From: Jeongeupia sp. HS-3
GTDB lineage: Bacteria; Pseudomonadota; Gammaproteobacteria; Burkholderiales; Chitinibacteraceae
Direction: 5' to 3'
Length of the DNA stretch: 64,000 nt
Assembly (NCBI RefSeq): GCF_015140455.1
Contig: NZ_AP024094.1
Coordinates: 2,108,001-2,172,000, forward strand
Part shown: positions 1 through 10,275 of the stretch, one piece after another
Layout: each line of letters starts with the position of its first letter
Position numbering within the stretch: position 1 is the stretch's first letter
Made by a program: the position numbers and the translations under genes
The notes under the pieces: generated by a model
Seen by the model: the letters and a program-made list of their open reading frames with translations, nothing else
Told to the model about the DNA's origin: nothing
The model's database searches: none

Positions 1-1836
1 AGCCGCGTCACCGCCTTGCTGAGCATACATCTGCTCGGCGAGCTTGTGGCTGGCCTGCATCAGCGCGTTGGTCTTGGCTTCGATGACTTCCTTGTCGTCG
101 CCCTGAACCACCTCTTCGAGTTCCTTGATCGCGGCTTCGATCGCGGCTTTCTCGTCAGCGGCCACCTTGTCACCGAACTCGACCAGCGATTTCTTCACCG
201 AATGGATCATCGCGTCGCCCTGATTGCGCGCACCGACGAGTTCGGCCAGTTTCTTGTCTTCTTCCGCGTTCAGTTCGGCATCCTTGACCATGCGGTTGAT
301 CTCGTCTTCCGACAGACCCGAGCTTGCCTGGATCTTGATCTTGTTCTCCTTGCCGGTCGCCTTGTCCTTGGCCGACACGTGCAGGATGCCGTTGGCGTCG
401 ATATCGAAAGTCACTTCGATCTGCGGCGTGCCACGCGGCGCCGGCGGGATATCCGACAGGTTGAACTGGCCGAGACTCTTGTTCGCCGCGGCTTTTTCAC
501 GCTCGCCTTGCAGCACGTGGATGGTCACGGCGTTCTGGTTGTCGTCGGCGGTCGAGAACACCTGCGATGCCTTGGTCGGAATCGTGGTGTTCTTCTGGAT
601 CAGCTTGGTCAGGATGCCGCCCAGCGTTTCGATACCCAGCGACAGCGGCGTCACGTCCAACAGCAGCACGTCCTTGCGATCGCCCGAGAGCACCGAGCCC
701 TGGATCGCCGCACCGACGGCAACGGCTTCGTCCGGGTTCACGTCGCGGCGCGCTTCCTTGCCGAAGAACTCCTTCACCTTTTCCATCACCAACGGCATGC
801 GGGTCTGGCCACCGACGAGGATAACGTCATGAATGTCCGAGACCTTCAGGCCGGCATCCTTGAGCGCAACGCGGCAAGGCTCGATCGAACGCTGGATCAA
901 ATCGTCAACCAGCGATTCGAACTTGGCGCGGGTGATCTTCAGCACCAGGTGCTTCGGACCGGTTGCATCCATCGTGATGTACGGCAGGTTGATTTCGGTT
1001 TGCACCGCCGACGACAGCTCGATCTTGGCCTTTTCGGCGGCTTCCTTCAGCCGTTGCAGCGCCATCACATCGTTCTTCAGATTGATGCCCTGCTCTTTCT
1101 GGAACTCGCCAATGATGTAATCGATGATGCGCTGGTCGAAGTCTTCGCCACCCAGGAAGGTATCGCCGTTGGTCGCGAGCACTTCAAACTGCTTGTCGCC
1201 ATCAACATCGGCGATTTCGATGATCGAGATGTCGAAGGTACCGCCACCGAGGTCATACACGGCGATCTTGGAGTCGCCACCTTCGTGCTTGTCCATACCG
1301 AACGCCAGTGCTGCGGCGGTCGGCTCGTTGATGATGCGCTTCACGTCCAGACCGGCGATGCGGCCTGCATCCTTGGTGGCCTGGCGCTGGCTGTCGTTGA
1401 AATAGGCCGGTACCGTGATCACGGCTTCGGTCACTTCTTCGCCGAGGTAATCTTCGGCGGTCTTCTTCATCTTGCGCAGCACTTCAGCCGAGATTTGCGG
1501 CGGCGCCATTTGCTTGTCGCGCACCGACACCCAAGCATCGCCGTTGTCGGCCTTGGTGATGGTGAACGGCATCAGATCGATGTCTTTCTGTACTTCCTTG
1601 TCGGTGAACTTGCGGCCGATCAGACGCTTGATCGCGTACAGCGTGTTCTTTGGGTTGGTGACAGCCTGGCGCTTGGCCGGCGCACCCACAAGGATCTCGC
1701 CATCGTCCTGATACGCGATGATCGACGGCGTAGTACGTGCGCCTTCGGCGTTTTCGATGACTTTCGACTGACCGTTTTCAAACACCGCAACGCAGGAGTT
1801 CGTGGTGCCCAAGTCAATACCAATGATTTTTGCCAT
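1..1836 (-). CDS. dnaK: Molecular chaperone DnaK (Hsp70), 3' end cut off
   Basis: ATP-dependent cytoplasmic Hsp70 chaperone that works with GrpE and DnaJ in protein folding. The reading frame starts at an ATG at 1836 (N-terminus [18 protein letters not shown], the Hsp70 ATPase phosphate-binding signature) and runs off the left window edge after 612 codons, ending in [13 protein letters not shown]. Only about 30 residues of the disordered C-terminal tail are missing compared with the usual 640. A strong purine-rich ribosome site (GGAAGGAA) lies upstream of the ATG. The gene follows grpE on the same strand, but a 349-base gap with its own heat-shock promoter separates them. dnaJ would be expected beyond the window edge (inference). 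Confidence 0.98.
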   Translation of the reverse strand, partial: MAKIIGIDLGTTNSCVAVFENGQSKVIENAEGARTTPSIIAYQDDGEILVGAPAKRQAVTNPKNTLYAIKRLIGRKFTDKEVQKDIDLMPFTITKADNGDAWVSVRDKQMAPPQISAEVLRKMKKTAEDYLGEEVTEAVITVPAYFNDSQRQATKDAGRIAGLDVKRIINEPTAAALAFGMDKHEGGDSKIAVYDLGGGTFDISIIEIADVDGDKQFEVLATNGDTFLGGEDFDQRIIDYIIGEFQKEQGINLKNDVMALQRLKEAAEKAKIELSSAVQTEINLPYITMDATGPKHLVLKITRAKFESLVDDLIQRSIEPCRVALKDAGLKVSDIHDVILVGGQTRMPLVMEKVKEFFGKEARRDVNPDEAVAVGAAIQGSVLSGDRKDVLLLDVTPLSLGIETLGGILTKLIQKNTTIPTKASQVFSTADDNQNAVTIHVLQGEREKAAANKSLGQFNLSDIPPAPRGTPQIEVTFDIDANGILHVSAKDKATGKENKIKIQASSGLSEDEINRMVKDAELNAEEDKKLAELVGARNQGDAMIHSVKKSLVEFGDKVAADEKAAIEAAIKELEEVVQGDDKEVIEAKTNALMQASHKLAEQMYAQQGGDAA

Positions 1837-1861
1837 TTCTCTGTTTCCTTCCAATTAAGCA

Positions 1862-1881
1862 GGTCACGCCTTGGCGTGACC
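1862..1881 (-). promoter_or_regulatory. Hairpin in dnaK 5' untranslated region
   Basis: A perfect inverted repeat, GGTCACGC with a CAAG loop and GCGTGACC, sits 26 bases upstream of the dnaK start and inside the leader expected from the heat-shock promoter at 1907-1934. No T-run follows it on the minus strand, so it is probably not a terminator. It could stabilise the mRNA or gate translation; its function is not shown by the sequence. Confidence 0.5.
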
Positions 1882-1906
1882 GTCGATATCAATAACCTTG
1901 TTAGCC

Positions 1907-1934
1907 AAGTGGGGATGCCAGACAGGTTTTCAAG
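1907..1934 (-). promoter_or_regulatory. Sigma-32 heat-shock promoter of dnaK
   Basis: On the minus strand the -35 box CTTGAAA (1928-1934) is followed by a 13-base spacer and the -10 box CCCCACTT (1907-1914). This is very close to the known sigma-32 consensus CTTGAAA-N13-CCCCATNT. It lies about 70 bases upstream of the dnaK start, so dnaK can be induced independently of grpE. Confidence 0.75.
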
Positions 1935-2185
1935 AGCTGATCTTGCCGCGGGTCGCCGCAACGGCAAGCGCTACTCCTGCTGGCCGCTCGTTCGCCCGAA
2001 CGTGAAAGCACGGCATAGCAAAAACGGCTCACGATGGCATGCAAGGCAAACCGCACTGCTGAAAACACCATTTCCATACACATGGGTCTGGAACAACACG
2101 AGTTCAAGCACCCGAAGCGTATCGATCCCGGCTGCCACGGCGCAGCATCTGACCGCACCACGACGACAGCCGGGATAGAGGCCTG

Positions 2186-2731
2186 TTACGGCGCAGCGGC
2201 GACAATCACCATGGCCGGGCGCAGCACACGGCCGGCGAGGCTGTAGCCTTTCTGCAGCACGCGCACAACGGTGTTCGGCTCTTGCTGCGCCGGCTCGGTC
2301 GAAATCGCCTGATGCAGATTCGGATCGAGCTTGTCGCCAACGGCGGGCGCGATATCGACGAGTTCAAACTTCTCGAATGCCGACACCAGCGCTTTTTGCG
2401 TTAGATCGACGCCCATCTTCAGCGCCTCGAAATTGCCGGATTGATCCAGCAGCGCCATTTCCATCGCGTCCTTCACCGGCAGCAGCTCGCGCGCGAATTT
2501 CTCGACCGCAAATTTGCGCGCCTTGTCGTTGTCCTCGGCGGCACGGCGGCGCACGTTATCCATCTCGGCCTTGGCGTACAGCACGTCCTGACGAGCGCGA
2601 TCCAGATCGGCGACTGCAGCGGTGAGCTGCGCGTCCAGATCCAGACCCTGTACGACCTCGGCCGACGATGCCGCGCCGTTTTCGTCCATCAACTGTTGTT
2701 CCAAAGGCTGTTTTTCGTTTTCTTGCGACAT
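2186..2731 (-). CDS. grpE: Nucleotide exchange factor GrpE
   Basis: GrpE is the nucleotide exchange factor that makes DnaK release ADP. The 181-residue protein starts MSQENEKQP at the ATG at 2731. That start is chosen because AGGAG lies nine bases upstream; an in-frame extension to 2797 has no ribosome site and would run through the heat-shock promoter. The protein has an acidic N-terminal tail, a long alpha-helical region (about residues 40-90) ending in the family sequence DNVRRRAAEDNDKARKFAVE, and the C-terminal beta domain with GYSLAGRVLRPAMV. Length is normal for the family. It lies upstream of dnaK on the same strand. Confidence 0.97.
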   Translation of the reverse strand: MSQENEKQPLEQQLMDENGAASSAEVVQGLDLDAQLTAAVADLDRARQDVLYAKAEMDNVRRRAAEDNDKARKFAVEKFARELLPVKDAMEMALLDQSGNFEALKMGVDLTQKALVSAFEKFELVDIAPAVGDKLDPNLHQAISTEPAQQEPNTVVRVLQKGYSLAGRVLRPAMVIVAAAP

Positions 2732-2770
2732 CGGCTCTCTACTCCTGAACATCATTAAGACTGCCTCGCT

Positions 2771-2798
2771 ATATAAGGCCAAGCGGGCATATTTCAAG
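2771..2798 (-). promoter_or_regulatory. Sigma-32 heat-shock promoter of grpE
   Basis: The minus strand shows -35 CTTGAAA (2792-2798), a 13-base spacer, and -10 CCTTATAT (2771-2778), which matches CCCCATNT at five of the seven defined positions. It is about 40 bases upstream of the grpE ATG. Confidence 0.7.
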
Positions 2799-2863
2799 CT
2801 TTTCCCCGTTCATCACACGGCCAAACGGCAAGACGATCACCTTGATACAGGCAAGCCCCAATA

Positions 2864-2887
2864 TGTAGTGAAAATTATATGACTACA
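2864..2887. promoter_or_regulatory. Inverted repeat, candidate operator upstream of aceA
   Basis: A perfect inverted repeat TGTAGT-N12-ACTACA lies about 100 bases upstream of the aceA start. The half-sites resemble, from memory, those bound by RpiR-family regulators of central carbon metabolism (HexR/RccR), although their spacers are shorter. No rpiR-type gene is in this window. The regulator assignment is inference; the dyad is seen directly. Confidence 0.5.
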
Positions 2888-2989
2888 CTTTATTGGTGCA
2901 GCGCAAAATCATGTTGCACTGCAGAAAATTTGTGCTTGAATTTCTTTTGTTTTAAGGCAGAAATGCCAGTCACCACGCGGGAGAGAGAG

Positions 2990-4270
<1,281 letters not shown>

Positions 4271-4381
4271 GTGCCGAAATGCAAGGCTAGACCGTACCCG
4301 ACATGATCAAGGGGCACGGTTGGCGACCGGAACGGTGCCTACTCCTCCCACACCGTCCACCGGCCTGCCGATGGCAGCCAT

Positions 4382-4418
4382 AAAAAAACCCGCACGCTAC
4401 CCGCCGTGCGGTTTTTTT
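4382..4418. terminator. Bidirectional Rho-independent terminator (aceA / isomerase gene)
   Basis: Seven A residues, a CCGCACG/CGTGCGG stem (4390-4396 with 4405-4411) and seven T residues. It serves aceA on the + strand and the convergent gene at 4434-4793. Confidence 0.9.
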
Positions 4419-4433
4419 ATGCCTCGACAGAAC

Positions 4434-4793
4434 TCAAGCCGGCAGCACTTGCTTGGCGTAGCAGTCGCGATCCATATCGCGCACGTCAACGGTCAGTTGC
4501 ACCGGCCCATGACCGGCCGGCAGCGTCGCTTGCAGCGCGGCAATGAGCTGCGCCCCCAGCCGTTTTTTCTGCTCGTCGCTGCGGCCGCTCAGTAGCGACA
4601 CTTGTACGTGCGCAAACGCGGTGTCGGTATCGGTCGTGCCGATCAGATAAGTCGCCAGGCACTGCGCCCGGCTCTTGATATCCGATTCGCCAAACAGGCC
4701 CGAATCGAACATGGCCTGCCCCAGCCCCCGCAACGCTTTGGCCGCGTCAAAACCGTTCAGGTTTTGCGTGTACTCCAGACTCAGATGCGGCAT
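4434..4793 (-). CDS. 5-carboxymethyl-2-hydroxymuconate isomerase family protein
   Basis: 119-residue cytoplasmic protein of the CHMI (HpaF) branch of the tautomerase superfamily. It begins MPHLSLEYTQNL, so Pro2 becomes the N-terminal catalytic proline after Met removal. AGAGGAAA lies three bases upstream of the ATG. HpaF isomerises 5-carboxymethyl-2-hydroxymuconate in homoprotocatechuate breakdown, but no other hpa gene is nearby, so the physiological substrate is uncertain. The gene stands alone and ends at the shared terminator with aceA. Confidence 0.85.
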   Translation of the reverse strand: MPHLSLEYTQNLNGFDAAKALRGLGQAMFDSGLFGESDIKSRAQCLATYLIGTTDTDTAFAHVQVSLLSGRSDEQKKRLGAQLIAALQATLPAGHGPVQLTVDVRDMDRDCYAKQVLPA

Positions 4794-4969
4794 TGCTTTC
4801 CTCTTGAAGTAGTGATCGGCGTGCGCCCCCGGCTAGCCAGGCGACATCGCAACACATAGACATAAAATGACAAATGGGCCCCCGGCAGTTTTGCCAGTAA
4901 AGTGATTCGCTGGCTTGGCAAAGTTGCCCGGCAGACATCAGCCTTACCCACTCGGGATACCAAAAACAT

Positions 4970-6220
4970 ATGAATACACCCGCAAACAGCAAGATTCCAG
5001 CCCAAGCACTCATGGCGTGGCTGGCTTGCTCGATTTTTTACGCCTATCTATACGCAATGCGTACGCTGCCGGGCATGTATGTGGGCGGTATTTCCGCATC
5101 GATGGGCATCGAAATCGGCACCGCAGCCGGCCTGATCGGCAGCTACATGCTGACCTACGGGCTCGGCAATCTGGTCACCGGCGGCCTGATGGACAAGTAC
5201 GGCGCCAAATGGGTGATTCCGGCCGGGCCGATCTTCGTCGGCGTCGGTGTACTGATGTTCGCCAGCGGGCATTACGGTCTGGCCTATGCTGGCCGGCTGG
5301 TGATGGGCTTCGGTTGCGCCTTCGGCTTCGTCGGTTGCGGCTACCTGGTTGGCTCGCTGATGCCGCCCACGGTGCTGGCGCTGTTCATCGGCCTGTCGCA
5401 GGCCTTCGGCATGGGCGGTGGTGCGCTGGGCGCCCAGCCGCTGGCCAGCCTGCTCGAGGCATTCGGCCTGAACTGGCAATCGGGCATGGTCGCCTGCGGC
5501 CTGTTCGGGCTGGTACTGGCGGTGCTGATGCTGGTGGCGATGCCTGCCAAGCGCAAGGACGATGCCAAGACCGCTAGCGTGCCCTTCGGCGCCGCACTGT
5601 GGGCCGTATTGAAGAACCCGCAGGCGATCCGGCTCGGCTTTATCGGCGCATTCATGTTCACCGGCACGACGGTGGCCGCATCGGTGCTTGGCATGCCCTT
5701 CCTCGTCAACCTCAGCCATCTGGATACGCCGACCGCCAAAACCGCTGTGACCCTGGTCAGCGCCGGCTGGGTGATCGGTGCCCCACTCGCCGGCTATGTA
5801 TCCGACCGCATCCATGCGCGCAAACCGCTGTTGTTCATTGCCATCGCCGGCATGGCGGCGATCAGCATCTTTGTACGCATCAGCGACGTCGCCACCATGG
5901 CCACCGAGCTGCTGTTCGCCCTCGGGCTGCTGTTCGGCATCCTCTCCGGCTCGGCGATGCTGACCTACACGATGGCCAAGGAATCGGCCGACAATGCACT
6001 CAGCGGCACCGCATCCGGGGTGCAAAATGCATGGGTGTTCGGCATCGGTTTTCTGATTTCGACCGGCGTCGCCGAACTGGTCAAGGATGTCGCCACCGAT
6101 CCGGCCACGCACAAGCTCATCAGCGTGCATCAGTTCCAGCAGGCCACGCTGCCCATCCTGCTCGGACTCGGCGTTGCCGCGCTGCTGCTGTCCTTCACCA
6201 AGGAGACGGCCTCGAAGTAA
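4970..6220 (+). CDS. Major facilitator superfamily transporter
   Basis: 416-residue inner-membrane protein with about twelve hydrophobic segments split by a charged central loop (MPAKRKDDAKTASV, near residue 195), as expected for MFS carriers. The loop between segments 2 and 3 reads GGLMDKYGAKW, a variant of the MFS motif A GxxxDRxGRR; the equivalent loop of the second half reads GYVSDRIHARKP. The substrate cannot be read from the sequence. The start is the first Met of a hydrophobic protein, and no strong ribosome site is visible. The gene is a single transcription unit ending in a terminator at 6242-6279. Confidence 0.9.
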   Translation: MNTPANSKIPAQALMAWLACSIFYAYLYAMRTLPGMYVGGISASMGIEIGTAAGLIGSYMLTYGLGNLVTGGLMDKYGAKWVIPAGPIFVGVGVLMFASGHYGLAYAGRLVMGFGCAFGFVGCGYLVGSLMPPTVLALFIGLSQAFGMGGGALGAQPLASLLEAFGLNWQSGMVACGLFGLVLAVLMLVAMPAKRKDDAKTASVPFGAALWAVLKNPQAIRLGFIGAFMFTGTTVAASVLGMPFLVNLSHLDTPTAKTAVTLVSAGWVIGAPLAGYVSDRIHARKPLLFIAIAGMAAISIFVRISDVATMATELLFALGLLFGILSGSAMLTYTMAKESADNALSGTASGVQNAWVFGIGFLISTGVAELVKDVATDPATHKLISVHQFQQATLPILLGLGVAALLLSFTKETASK

Positions 6221-6241
6221 GGCCCGCTGCGTCGACTCATA

Positions 6242-6279
6242 CGCCCCATCATCCGGTTCGCCGGGTCATGGGGCGTTTT
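6242..6279 (+). terminator. Rho-independent terminator of the MFS gene
   Basis: Stem CGCCCCAT (6242-6249) with ATGGGGCG (6268-6275), followed by TTTT. The T-run touches the stop codon of the convergent yfeO gene. Confidence 0.75.
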
Positions 6280-7525
6280 ACTGGGCAGCCGATTCTGCGC
6301 GGTGCCGGATCAGCATCAGCGGCCTGCCGGCGAGCAGCAGCCACGCCGGCAGAATGACGATGCACAGCACCGGCAACAAGCGCAGATCGGGCACGACCGC
6401 GGCGGCCATGAACAGGCTGAGCCAACCATCGCGCGTCACCACCAGCACCAGACCCAGAATCGCGCAGGCCACCGCCAGCGACGCCGGCACCATCGGCAGC
6501 AGCGCGTGCATCAGCAAACCGAGCGCGACGCCGATGAACACCGCCGGAAAAATGCGTCCGCCGCGAAAGCCGCAGGCGGCGGCGATCAGCAGCGCGGCGA
6601 GCTTGCACAGCAGTGCCAGCATCAGCCCCGGAACACCACGATCGGCGGCCGTGAGCGTCAGATATTTCATCTCGGCCAGGCCCTTGAACAGCGTGACCTC
6701 ACCGCCAAGCACACCCAGCAGGCCGAGCAGGAATCCGCCGCATCCGAGCATCAATACCGGATGTTTGAGCGTTTGAAACCCGCGATGCAAACGCGGGAAG
6801 AGCCAGACCGCCGCGAGGCCAAGCAGCACGGCGACCACCACCACCACGCTGCCGCTAAGCAGATCGAGCAATTGCGCGCCGCGATAAGCCGGCAGTGGCA
6901 CCGAGAAATCGGGCTGCACCATCAGCGCCGTCGTCATCGCCCCGGCGCCGGCGGCGACCAGCGGCGCGAACAGTCGATCCCACAGCGGCCGCTCGGCATC
7001 GCTGCCGACGGTCTGCGACAGGATCAGCGCCGCCGCCACCGGCGTGCCGAACAGCGCGCCTATGGTGCCGGCCGCGGCCAGGGTCACCCACTCGGCGACG
7101 GCAATACCAGGCAGCAGCAGCCGCCCCAAGGCGACGGCAAGGGCGATATTGATCGCGGTGATCGGGTTTTCCGGGCCCAGCGATACGCCGCCGGCCAGCC
7201 CGAGCACCAAGGCGGCCAGCAGGCCCGGCAGCACGGCCGGCGCCAGCGGCGGGCCGATCAGCCCTTCGGTCGCCGGATCGGGGCCGGCGTGGCCCGGTGC
7301 GTAGCGAACGATCGCCCCGACGGCGACACCGGTCAGCGTCAGCATCGCCATCGTCCACCACGGCGTATTGGGTGTAATGCCCAGCCCGTGCGGCAAGACC
7401 ACCCACGCCAGCCGCTGCAACTGCGCCGCGAGACCGACCACGACGACCAGCACCACACTGGAGGCAATACCGATCAGCAGCGCCGGCAAGGCCAGCCTGA
7501 GCATCGAACGCGCGCGCGGATCCAA
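6278..7525 (-). CDS. yfeO: YfeO-type ClC-family ion channel protein
   Basis: Inner-membrane protein of the YfeO branch of the ClC chloride channel/transporter family, 415 residues against 418 in E. coli. It has the ClC-like segments [11 protein letters not shown] and [14 protein letters not shown] and about ten membrane helices. I place the start at the TTG at 7525: AGAGAG lies seven bases upstream, and the resulting N-terminus LDPRARSML aligns with the E. coli start MLHPRARTML. A GTG at 7576 would add 17 residues without a ribosome site. The ion carried is not shown by the sequence. The gene reads away from the LysR gene at 7592 on the same strand. Confidence 0.9.
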   Translation of the reverse strand: MDPRARSMLRLALPALLIGIASSVVLVVVVGLAAQLQRLAWVVLPHGLGITPNTPWWTMAMLTLTGVAVGAIVRYAPGHAGPDPATEGLIGPPLAPAVLPGLLAALVLGLAGGVSLGPENPITAINIALAVALGRLLLPGIAVAEWVTLAAAGTIGALFGTPVAAALILSQTVGSDAERPLWDRLFAPLVAAGAGAMTTALMVQPDFSVPLPAYRGAQLLDLLSGSVVVVVAVLLGLAAVWLFPRLHRGFQTLKHPVLMLGCGGFLLGLLGVLGGEVTLFKGLAEMKYLTLTAADRGVPGLMLALLCKLAALLIAAACGFRGGRIFPAVFIGVALGLLMHALLPMVPASLAVACAILGLVLVVTRDGWLSLFMAAAVVPDLRLLPVLCIVILPAWLLLAGRPLMLIRHRAESAAQ

Positions 7526-7591
7526 GATAAATCTCTCTTCTATATATTGATGTTGAATGCCGCCCAAGTCTGCCACAGGCGCCGGCCGCCT

Positions 7592-8488
7592 TCAGTCCCA
7601 GTAGCCCGGCGCCGCGTACACCGCCTTGAGATGGTCGACAAAGCGCCTTACCCGTTGCGGCAGGTGCTTGCGCTGCGGCATCACCGCGTACACCGGGTAA
7701 TCGGGCGACGAGTAGGCGTCGAGCACCGTCGCCAGGCGGCCATCGGAGAGATCGTCCTTGACCTCCCACAACGAGCGCCACGCCAGCCCGTACCCCTTCA
7801 ATGCCCACTCGTGCAACACCGCGCCGTCGTTGCATTCGAGCAGCCCCTGTACCCGCCAGTTGACCAAGCGGCCATCGACGCGAAACGTCCAGCCGCGGCT
7901 CTGGCTGGCGCCGAGCGACAGGCAATCGAAACGGGCCAGATCATCCGGGACTTTGGGAATGCCGCGCTCGGCCAGATAGCTTGGCGCGGCGACGACGACG
8001 CGGCGGTTCTCGGCGAGGCGCACCGCCACCAGGCTGGAATCGGCCAGCTCGCTGATGCGGATCGCGCAATCGACGCGCTCGCCGAGCAGATCGACCAGCC
8101 GGTCGGATAAATCCAGCGTCACCTTCAGCTCGGGATGGGCGCGCTGGAAGGTCGCAATATGCGGCGCCACATGCCGGCGGCCGAAGCCCGCCGGCGCGCT
8201 CACGCGCAGATGCCCGCGCACGCGGGCGCTGCCCGAACCCACCGCCGCTTCGGCTTCTTCGAGCTCGGCGACGATGCGCTGGCCATCTTCAAAAAAAATG
8301 CTGCCTTCCTGCGTCAGCGTGATCCGCCGCGTCGTGCGCACCAAGAGCTTCGCCCCCAGCCGCTCCTCCAGCGCATCCAGACGTCGGCCGATCACCGCCG
8401 GCACCACGCCCTCGTCGCGGGCCGCCGCCGACAGGCTGCCGTGATTGACGACTGCAATGAAGGTTTGTAGCTGTTTGAGTGCGTCCAC
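7592..8488 (-). CDS. LysR-family transcriptional regulator
   Basis: 298-residue LysR-type regulator with an N-terminal winged helix-turn-helix (residues 1-60, NHGSLSAAARDEGVVPAVIG) and a C-terminal substrate-binding domain. The start is a GTG at 8488. It is divergent from malate synthase (aceB, ATG at 8605) with 116 bases between the starts. Because LysR regulators often control the divergent gene, aceB is the first candidate target (inference). The typical recognition serine run of the helix is altered (VVPAVIGRR), as in the group of LysR proteins with a VIGRRLDALE motif. The effector is unknown. Confidence 0.9.
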   Translation of the reverse strand: MDALKQLQTFIAVVNHGSLSAAARDEGVVPAVIGRRLDALEERLGAKLLVRTTRRITLTQEGSIFFEDGQRIVAELEEAEAAVGSGSARVRGHLRVSAPAGFGRRHVAPHIATFQRAHPELKVTLDLSDRLVDLLGERVDCAIRISELADSSLVAVRLAENRRVVVAAPSYLAERGIPKVPDDLARFDCLSLGASQSRGWTFRVDGRLVNWRVQGLLECNDGAVLHEWALKGYGLAWRSLWEVKDDLSDGRLATVLDAYSSPDYPVYAVMPQRKHLPQRVRRFVDHLKAVYAAPGYWD

Positions 8489-8604
8489 TATGTACTCAAA
8501 AGTAAAAGAAGCTATCGCATTCTAGGGCTTTTTTATCGCGGGAGCGCCGACTAGACTGGGTGCACTGCAACATCCACTACAAAACCCGCAGCCAGGAGCA
8601 CGCA

Positions 8605-10200
8605 ATGAGCCAGTTTCCGCAAGGCGTCGAAATCCACGCCCCGATTTCCCCTGAATTCGCCGCCATTCTGACGCCCGAAGCGCTGGCCTTCGTCGCCAAG
8701 CTGCACCGCGCTTTTGAAGGCCGCCGCCAGGAGCTGCTGGCCCGCCGCGTGCTGCGCCAGCAGGAGCTCGATGCCGGCAAGCGCCCCGATTTTCTGGCCG
8801 AGACCGCGCACATCCGCACCGGCGACTGGCAGATCGCCCCGATCCCGGCCGACATCGCGCTGCGCCGCGTTGAAATCACCGGCCCGGTCGAGAAGAAGAT
8901 GATCATCAACGCGCTCAACTCGGGCGCGGACAGTTATATGACCGACTTCGAGGACTCGAACACGCCGAACTGGGCCAACCAGATTCAGGGCCAGATCAAC
9001 CTCAAGGAAGCAGTGCGCCGCAGCATCAGTTTCCGCAACGACGCCGGCAAGGAATACAAGCTCAACGCCAAGATCGCCACGCTGATCGTCCGCCCGCGCG
9101 GCTGGCACTTGGGCGAGAAGCACGTCACCGTCGATGGTCAGCGCGTTTCGGGCGGCCTGTTCGACTTCGCGCTGTTCCTGTTCCATAACGCCAAGGAGCA
9201 AATCGAGCGCGGCACTGCGCCGTATTTCTACCTGCCAAAAATGGAGTCGCACCTTGAAGCGCGGCTGTGGAACGACGCCTTCGTGCTGGCGCAGGACGAA
9301 CTCGGTATCCCACAAGGCACGATCAAGGCGACCGTGCTGATCGAAACCATTCTCGCCGCGTTCGAGATGGAAGAAATCCTCTACGAGCTGCGCAATCACT
9401 CGGCCGGGCTCAACGCCGGGCGCTGGGACTACATCTTCAGCTGCATCAAGAAGTTCAAGGCCGACCGCGACTTCTGTCTCGCCAACCGCGCGCAGATCAC
9501 CATGACGGTGCCGTTCATGCGCGCTTACGCACTCAATCTGGTCAAGACCTGCCACAAGCGCGGTGCCCCGGCGATCGGCGGCATGAGCGCGCTGATTCCG
9601 ATCAAGAACGACCCGGAAGCCAACGACAAGGCGATGGCCGCGGTACGCGCCGACAAAACGCGCGACGCCGGCGACGGCTTCGACGGCGGCTGGGTCGCCC
9701 ATCCGGGGCTGGTGCCGATCGCGATGGAAGAATGGGTCAAGGTGCTTGGCGACAAGCCCAACCAGTTCCACAAGCAGCGCCCCGATGTCGCCGTCACCGC
9801 CGCCGATCTACTCAATTTCCAGCCGGAAGCGCCGATCACCGAGGCCGGTTTGCGGATGAACATCGACGTCGGTATCCAGTATCTGGGCTCCTGGCTCGCC
9901 GGCAATGGCTGCGTGCCGATCCACAACCTGATGGAAGACGCCGCGACCGCCGAAATCAGCCGCTCACAGGTATGGCAATGGATTCGTACCCCGAAGGGCG
10001 TGCTTGAAGACGGCCGCAAGGTCACCGCCGACATGGTGCGCGGCATGATCCCGGAAGTGCTCGAGGCGATCCGCGCCGAACACGGCGACGCCACCTTCGG
10101 CACCATGCCGTACACCCAAGCGGCGCAGATCTTCGAAACCATGAGCACCAGCGACGATTTCGCCGAGTTCCTGACCCTGCCGCTGTACGAAAAGCTCTAA
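8605..10200 (+). CDS. aceB: Malate synthase A
   Basis: Condenses glyoxylate and acetyl-CoA to malate, the second step of the glyoxylate shunt. The 531-residue length is that of the A isoform (E. coli 533). The family signature RNHSAGLNAGRWDYIF is at residues 263-278, the catalytic-arginine segment RPRGWH at 163-168, and GGWVAHPGL is present in the C-terminal half. The start at 8605 is supported by AGGAG seven bases upstream; a GTG at 8560 in the same frame has no such site. The upstream region contains TGCACTGCA (8561-8569), also found upstream of aceA. A bidirectional terminator follows. Confidence 0.98.
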   Translation: MSQFPQGVEIHAPISPEFAAILTPEALAFVAKLHRAFEGRRQELLARRVLRQQELDAGKRPDFLAETAHIRTGDWQIAPIPADIALRRVEITGPVEKKMIINALNSGADSYMTDFEDSNTPNWANQIQGQINLKEAVRRSISFRNDAGKEYKLNAKIATLIVRPRGWHLGEKHVTVDGQRVSGGLFDFALFLFHNAKEQIERGTAPYFYLPKMESHLEARLWNDAFVLAQDELGIPQGTIKATVLIETILAAFEMEEILYELRNHSAGLNAGRWDYIFSCIKKFKADRDFCLANRAQITMTVPFMRAYALNLVKTCHKRGAPAIGGMSALIPIKNDPEANDKAMAAVRADKTRDAGDGFDGGWVAHPGLVPIAMEEWVKVLGDKPNQFHKQRPDVAVTAADLLNFQPEAPITEAGLRMNIDVGIQYLGSWLAGNGCVPIHNLMEDAATAEISRSQVWQWIRTPKGVLEDGRKVTADMVRGMIPEVLEAIRAEHGDATFGTMPYTQAAQIFETMSTSDDFAEFLTLPLYEKL

Positions 10201-10232
10201 GAGACAGGTTCCACGCACGAGCGCTCAAAGAC

Positions 10233-10258
10233 AAAACGGCACCCTCGGGTGCCGTTTT
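10233..10258. terminator. Bidirectional terminator (aceB / acyltransferase)
   Basis: AAAACGGCACCC paired with GGGTGCCGTTTT around a two-base turn. It lies between the convergent genes aceB and the acyltransferase. Confidence 0.85.
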
Positions 10259-10275
10259 GCTATTCAGGAATGCGA

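Noticed and set aside
16-2178. A long + strand open frame opposite dnaK (720 codons)
   Set aside because: Antisense shadow of a GC-rich highly expressed gene; composition is typical of reverse-frame codons and no family is recognisable. dnaK on the other strand is certain.
6302-8110. A 602-codon + strand open frame opposite yfeO and lysR
   Set aside because: Gln/Arg/His-rich low-complexity translation, an antisense shadow of two recognisable genes.
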